Assembly (NCBI RefSeq): GCF_018320785.1
Contig: NC_054876.1
Span: 6,794,207 to 6,858,206 of the forward strand
Direction: 5' to 3'
Origin: Cheilinus undulatus
Taxonomy: Eukaryota > Chordata > Actinopteri > Labriformes > Labridae
DNA: 64,000 nt
Made by a program: the position numbers and the translations under genes
Notes under the pieces: generated by a model
The model's database searches: none
What the model was told of the DNA's origin: nothing
What the model saw: the letters and a program-made list of their open reading frames with translations, nothing else
Part shown: positions 59,117 to 64,000 of the stretch, one piece after another
How the letters are laid out: every line of letters starts with the position of its first letter
Numbering within the stretch: the first letter of the stretch is position 1

Positions 59117-60069
59117 CAATGCTGTGAAAAAGTATTTGCCCCCTTTCTGATGTCCCATTTTTTTGCACATCTGTCACACTTAAATAGTTCAGATCTTCAG
59201 TTTTAATATTAGACAAATGTAACCCAATAAAAAATGCATTTAAAAAAAAATGTTTTCATTTATTAAAGTAAAAGCCATCCAAACCTACCTGGCATTTTAT
59301 TATTATATAGTTTCTCCCTAAACGTGATAACTGCCACAAACTTTCCCCTGGTTGCCCTTCTGGTTGTTCTCCATGGTGGATTTAAGAATATCTGGTGTCT
59401 GCTGTTCTTGGTGGTGGTAAAGGAGCATCAGATTTTGTTGTAAAAGCCATGACAAGCTCAGTAGATTCTGCAGCACAAACACAACCATGTAATCCGCCAT
59501 TGTCGACAGCGCATGCGGCGTAAGTGGGTCACACTATGTGTGACGTAATCATTTCAAGAAAAATGCGGTTGGCTGTCCACACGGAGACGAAGCGGTAAGT
59601 GTTTAAAGATTTGTTCACTGCGGGACCCAGTTTTTAAAAAAAAAGCGTTTACGGCCTCCCAAAACACCGTTTCCATGTGGATGAAACGCTGATACGACAA
59701 AAAACTTTTGTGTATAGATGAATCCAGAGAAACACCGGAAGTTGACTAGCCGCCACTGCGGCGGACTCTCGCCAGTTAAGCCATGCATTCTAATGAAAGT
59801 TGACTTGTAAAGTGAAAGTTTCTTCTTTTGCCATGACTTTCAGTTTAACTTCATTTTACTCAACAAGTTGGAGGATGCAGTACACAACATACGGATTTCA
59901 CAGCTGATTTAAAAATCGTCACAAATTTAAGATATGTACGTAATAAGCAACTATTAACTGTTATCTTTGTCTTAAAATGAAATTTGTCTGATTGTTTAAA
60001 ATATATGTGTGACAGAGAAAAGCAAAAATCAATAAATCGGGAATGGGACAAACTTCTTCAAAGCACTGT
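59117..60069. mobile_element. Non-autonomous Tc1-like element
   Basis: The left end is cacaatgctgtgaaaaagta and the reverse complement of the right end is cacagtgctttgaagaagtt. Both continue into sequence typical of a fish Tc1-like family (tttgccccctttctgat; atgtgtgacagag). A CpG-rich interior segment (59500-59780) is not transposase-like. It directly abuts the MITE at 60071. Confidence 0.6.
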
Positions 60070-60070
60070 G

Positions 60071-60590
60071 CAGTGCTTAACAAATTTATTAGACCACCAC
60101 CCAAAGTAAGGTTTATTCCACAGCTGCCCTAAATTAACAGCATTGGTAATTACCAAAATCATTTGTTATGTTTCTGCAGTGGTTAATACACCAATATGTA
60201 GAAGCTCTTTAACCCAAATGATATTTTTAATGCTAAAATATAATTATTATTGTTATCCATGAATTTTCAAATTTACTGATTTACAAAAAAACTGAAAAAA
60301 TAGTAAAGCACATGAATATTTCTTGATTAATATGTAGTTATTTACTACATGAGTTTTAGTGGTTGAATGTTATGCTTGATTCATTTCTGACTTCTCAGAG
60401 AAGCCAAGTGAGCCAGCTCAAATTTGGGTATAAAAAGGTGAATTCAGTTTGAAATTCCTCATTCCTGTTCAAAATGGTAAAACGTGGAGAGCTCACTGAA
60501 AATGAAAGAGTCTGCATTAAAGCACTTCATGATGCTGGATGGTCTCTGAGACAAATATGACAGGTGGTCTAATGAATTTGTTAAGCACTG
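60071..60590 (+). mobile_element. 520-bp Tc1/mariner-type deletion derivative, copy 2
   Basis: Terminal inverted repeats cagtgcttaacaaatttatt at both ends, with TA outside the right end. Near 60475 an ATG opens a 28-codon frame, MVKRGELTENERVCIKALHD..., that reads like the start of a Tc1-type transposase helix-turn-helix and stops at the point where the deletion joins the right arm. Copy 1 (14750-15150) is the same family on the other strand and is shorter. Confidence 0.85.
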
Positions 60591-60599
60591 TATATTGAA

Positions 60600-61315
60600 C
60601 ACAACTTATCAAGTCAATCTTTGATTATCACATTGTCACTACATGCACAATGTTAGGAGAATTGGAAAAAAGTAGTGTGAAGATAAACCGATTTGAATCG
60701 ATTAAACAATATTCATGTCAAAGATCCAAGTGCATCAGTATGTGGAGCCCTGGACCGGTAAAAATGTAACATCAACTGGCTTTAACATTATAGGTTCATC
60801 GAAGCACTGCTGCTGGTTGTCCTAGCTCGTCATGCCATGTCCTTTGAAGGAGAGTTACGTTGACATGATCTTTGAAAATACCATGCAAATGCTTTGAGGG
60901 AATTGTGTGGAACTTATGTCAGCCAACACTACGGCAATGATGTATTGATAAAATGTCGTGACTGCAATGGGCCCCATACCTGTGGACAGATGCACCTGGA
61001 TGCAGAGCAGTGCAGCATGGCAATTTATGCCACTGTTCCATTTCCAGTGTAGCCAGACATGGTGGTTGAAGTGTTTTCCTGAGAGAACAGCTCTTTTGTA
61101 CATCTTGGCTTCTATAGTAGCAGCTCTATTGGGAGCACAGTAGTGGCTGGTGGGGATTTTGACACTTTATGCACTGCTGCCAGTGTATAGTTGGCACATG
61201 TGGCACCAGTGTGTTTTTGGCTAAAGTGTTTTGGATATATTTGTTGAAGTTGCTTAAAATGAGTGTTTTTCTGTGTGCTAGATCAGCCACATCAAATTTC
61301 ATTGTCTATTGTAAT
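60600..61315. other. Intergenic, no gene recognised
   Basis: Short frames on both strands, including a minus-strand one over 60855-61103, resemble broken Tc1-like transposase in composition but have no clear motif. Not called. Confidence 0.4.
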
Positions 61316-61319
61316 TCAA

Positions 61320-61540
61320 CACAGTGTCAATTTTGGCAGCCGTTTCTAGATTTAGTCTTAGTTTTAGTCTTTAGACAAAAAATATAGTTTTAGTTTAAGC
61401 CACATTTTAGTCCTGTTCACCTTTCATAGTTTTATTCTAGTTTTAGTTGATAAAAAGTCCTTACATTTTAGTCTTTTCTTTTAGTCAAATCATATTTTCT
61501 CCCTTAAAAAAACAGTCAAATTGTAAAAAAATAAACACTC
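61320..61540. repeat. 'agttttagtct' interspersed repeat
   Basis: Third member of the ctaaaact family (reverse orientation): cagtgtcaattttggcagcc followed by tagtcttagttttagtct words. It matches the start of the repeat at 22625 in reverse complement. Confidence 0.55.
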
Positions 61541-61614
61541 ATTTTGTACAATCAGTAGCCTACATGTAGTAATCTGAAATAAATTGATGAAAATACTAAC
61601 ATACCTTAGATAAT

Positions 61615-61956
61615 GGGCTGCATCGCAATGCAGGGTTTCGGCGCTGTTGCCTCACAGCAAGAAGGTCCCTGGTTCGCTTCACGGTCAGGGCCTTTCTGTG
61701 TGGAGTTTGCATGTTCTCCCTGTGCATGAGTGGGTTTCTCCAGGTACTCCTGCTTCCTCCCACCACCAAAGACATGCTTGTTAGGTTAATTGATCGTTCC
61801 AGATTGGCCGTAGGTGAGGGTGTGAGCATTCCTCGTTGTCTGTCTCGATTGAGTGGCGACCAGTCCAGGGTGTACCCCGCCTCTCGCCCAATGACAGCTG
61901 GGATAGGCTCCAGCCCCCCTGCGACCCCAACGGGATAAGCAGTATAGAAATGGACA
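61615..61956 (+). mobile_element. SINE-like retroposon, 342 bp
   Basis: Flanked by the 9-bp direct repeat ttagataat (61606-61614 and 61957-61965). The head has a weak tRNA-like B box (tggttcgcttc). The body has the widespread fish motif tttgcatgttctccctgtgc, then caaagacatgc and gggataggctccagcccccc, and the tail is gggataagcagtatagaaat. I am sure it is a common dispersed fish repeat, less sure of its class. Confidence 0.75.
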
Positions 61957-62319
61957 TTAGATAATAATAATGAGAAAGAGAGAGATGGAGAGAGAGTACC
62001 AAAACAGGACTTGAATCATGAAGCCTGAAGGTGTTCTGTGAAACTGTTGAGTCAATCAGAGAAATTTATGAAATTCCCTGAGGTCTGCAGACACAAACTG
62101 AGCACTCTCTCACACCAGTGAGTCATGCAGGCAGCCCATAAACTCTGAGATCTGCATGGGTGCAAGAGTGCAGGCACAGTGCCATATTTGCCATAAAGCC
62201 ACGGCCAGTGGATGCGTAAAATCAAACGAGTGCCTGTAAACAACACTGTGCAACACAGGGCGCGATGTCCAAGCTTACAGCATGGGCGTATATAGATACA
62301 TGACTGATTTAATGACTGA

Positions 62320-62386
62320 TAATTTCCCTCGAGGAATTATTTGAAACAATTCACTTGAATAATTCGAGGAATCATTTCAGCCCTAG
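62320..62386. mobile_element. hAT-like MITE end
   Basis: The segment cgaggaattatttgaaac ... attcgaggaatcatttcagccctag is the right end of a fish hAT MITE family with tagggctgaaa ends. No left end is identified. Confidence 0.4.
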
Positions 62387-62389
62387 TTC

Positions 62390-63770
62390 AGAGTAACTTT
62401 AGCTGACATGAAAAGGCTCAAGAGTGCAACTGATGGTCAAACAAATTCTTGCAGTGTCAAGGTGCTGTGACTGGCTGCAGTACACACATTTCAGCTATAA
62501 AATTAACAATCCGCTGGCCATCCTGTTAATGGTCTGTTTATTGGCAGCTCTGGGATGAAATGCCATTTGTAACAAGCATCAACTCACCAAGGACTGGCCA
62601 CACACTGCACAATAATTTTGCTGATTGTCGGGCTGAAACCCTCCTCCCAACCAAAGTAGGCAATGGCCCGATTATCGCATGGTTCTTAAGATTATCTTGA
62701 CAGTTTTTCCCGTGGTGTGGTGTGTTATGAGTGAACTTTTTCCTCTATGACCTGATCTGATGTACTCTGACCCAAGATCGTAAACATAAATGTTCAATAT
62801 TTACAACCAAAATTCCTTTACATACCAAAAAGTAGTGTGTGGTGAGTACGGAGAACAGCTGAGCAGACACAAGCGTTGAACGGAGTAATAGCCAATCAGG
62901 AAGCAAGCTTGGACGAAGGAGGACTTTAAACGAACACAGTCATGGCAGCAACAGTAAACGGGAGGCTAAAAGTTTGTTAAAGGTCAGAAATGGAGAAGAA
63001 CTTGTTGATTTATGGCACCATAAGGAGTGTTTAACAGCATGTACTGTAAAACATAACACAGACAAACTGACAAGAGAGGGAGCGGAACCGAATTGGCAAC
63101 CGCATCGCACTTTTCATATAGCTCACAGTTAACCATACAGTATCTTCAACACTCTAAAGTTGTATTTGACCCTGCAAGATTTGGCGTTTTGAGAGTCAAG
63201 ACCAGGCTAAGACTCTGATAGTCAGTGAGCAGAATCTGTTAGTGTAATGTGCTGACTTGATACTTAAGTTCTGCACCACACACTATACTGTATGAACAAA
63301 TCAGTAAAATCCTTGACTATTATTCGCCGTGTGTGTGGTCACTCACATTGAAGAAATGGGTTAAGATTTAAAAAACCTTTGTGTCTGGCAGGCTTATCTT
63401 AGCATCGCCCTGAAAGATCACGCTGGTGTGGGGACAGCAGCAGCGCCACCTGCATTCTGACCTAAGGAGGGGACACCGATTCCACTGCACAGAGCTCAGT
63501 TCTCTGGCTTCTGATGGTGATTTCAGGCAGACTTTAATGAACGTTCATCACTGAAACAAGAAAATGTGAGATTTTGGCTAAATCCCAAAAGCACAAAAGC
63601 GGCTGCATGATGTGCATTAGGTCATCTGACTATCGCACGCCCATGCAATATGACTATTGTACATATGCACATCGCCATCTTGATAGAAATATGATATGAT
63701 GTTGAGCTTAAAGTGCACTCAAACCTCATAAATAACGTGACAAAAATAATTAAGATTTTAAAAAGGGTGC
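62390..63770. other. Intergenic, possible exon not confirmed
   Basis: A GC-richer segment at 63392-63575 follows a fair acceptor (tgtctggcag) and precedes a gtgaga donor-like site. It could be a non-coding exon of the gene proposed to start near 43316. There is no protein evidence, so it is not called as a gene. Confidence 0.3.
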
Positions 63771-63775
63771 GTATG

Positions 63776-63958
63776 AGGAGTGCAGATGGTCAAGTGGTTT
63801 AAGACGCTACCCATGTGCACAGGCAGCCCGGGTTCGAATCTGGCCTGTGGCCCTTTACCGCATGTTTCTCCCCACTCTCTTCCCTGTTTCTGAGTCCATC
63901 CACTGTCCTTACTCTACCAAATAAAGGCATGAAAAGGCCCAAAAATAAATCTTTAAAA
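63776..63958 (+). mobile_element. tRNA-derived SINE, copy 3
   Basis: Flanked by a 15-bp direct repeat, aaaagggtgcgtatg / aaaagggtgcatatg (63761-63775 and 63959-63973), with one mismatch. A box in caagtggtttaagacgct, B box ggttcgaatc (63831-63840), shared body (ccctttaccgcatgtttct) and tail (ataaaggcatgaaaaggccc). It is the best preserved of the three copies and all three lie on the + strand. Confidence 0.92.
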
Positions 63959-64000
63959 AAAAGGGTGCATATGCACAAATCCCTACAGTCTTTCTAAATA

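Overview
The window is vertebrate nuclear DNA, almost certainly from a ray-finned (teleost, probably percomorph) fish. Exons are short with GT/AG borders and separated by long introns. The space between is filled with Tc1-like and hAT DNA transposons, an L2-type LINE tail, tRNA-derived SINEs and a solo LTR. There is no operon structure, Shine-Dalgarno site or prokaryotic gene.

Three protein-coding genes can be supported. (1) ckm, muscle creatine kinase, + strand: TATA promoter at 7551, non-coding exon 1, seven coding exons from 8645 to 12982 that join to exactly 381 codons plus stop, and a poly(A) signal at 13277. (2) nccrp1 (NCCRP-1 / F-box-only 50 type, FBA domain), + strand: six coding exons from 27076 to 40890, joining to 232 codons plus stop. 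(3) An unrecognised minus-strand gene nested inside the 8.2-kb third intron of nccrp1: an 11-codon first exon (37555-37523) and a long last exon (35439-34342). Its product is a highly charged helical protein built from seventeen 14-residue units that are themselves ordered in a 70-residue super-repeat. A CpG-rich segment ending in a strong splice donor (about 42860-43316) may be the first exon of a fourth gene whose body is not visible.

Layout: 1-7.4 kb is repeats (two small inverted-repeat elements with clean target duplications, a hAT-like element, a 41-bp minisatellite, a Tc1 fragment). 7.4-13.3 kb is ckm. 13.3-26.8 kb is repeats, ending in a Tc1-like element broken up by several layers of later insertions. 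26.9-41.2 kb is nccrp1 with the nested antisense gene. 41.2-64 kb is mainly repeats, including one Tc1-like element with complete ends (46782-48398) and a transposase gene broken by one stop and one frameshift.

The genes do not form a pathway: ckm buffers ATP in muscle, NCCRP-1 is an FBA-domain protein first described in fish cytotoxic cells, and the nested gene has no assignable function. The nested gene is the strongest candidate for something undescribed.
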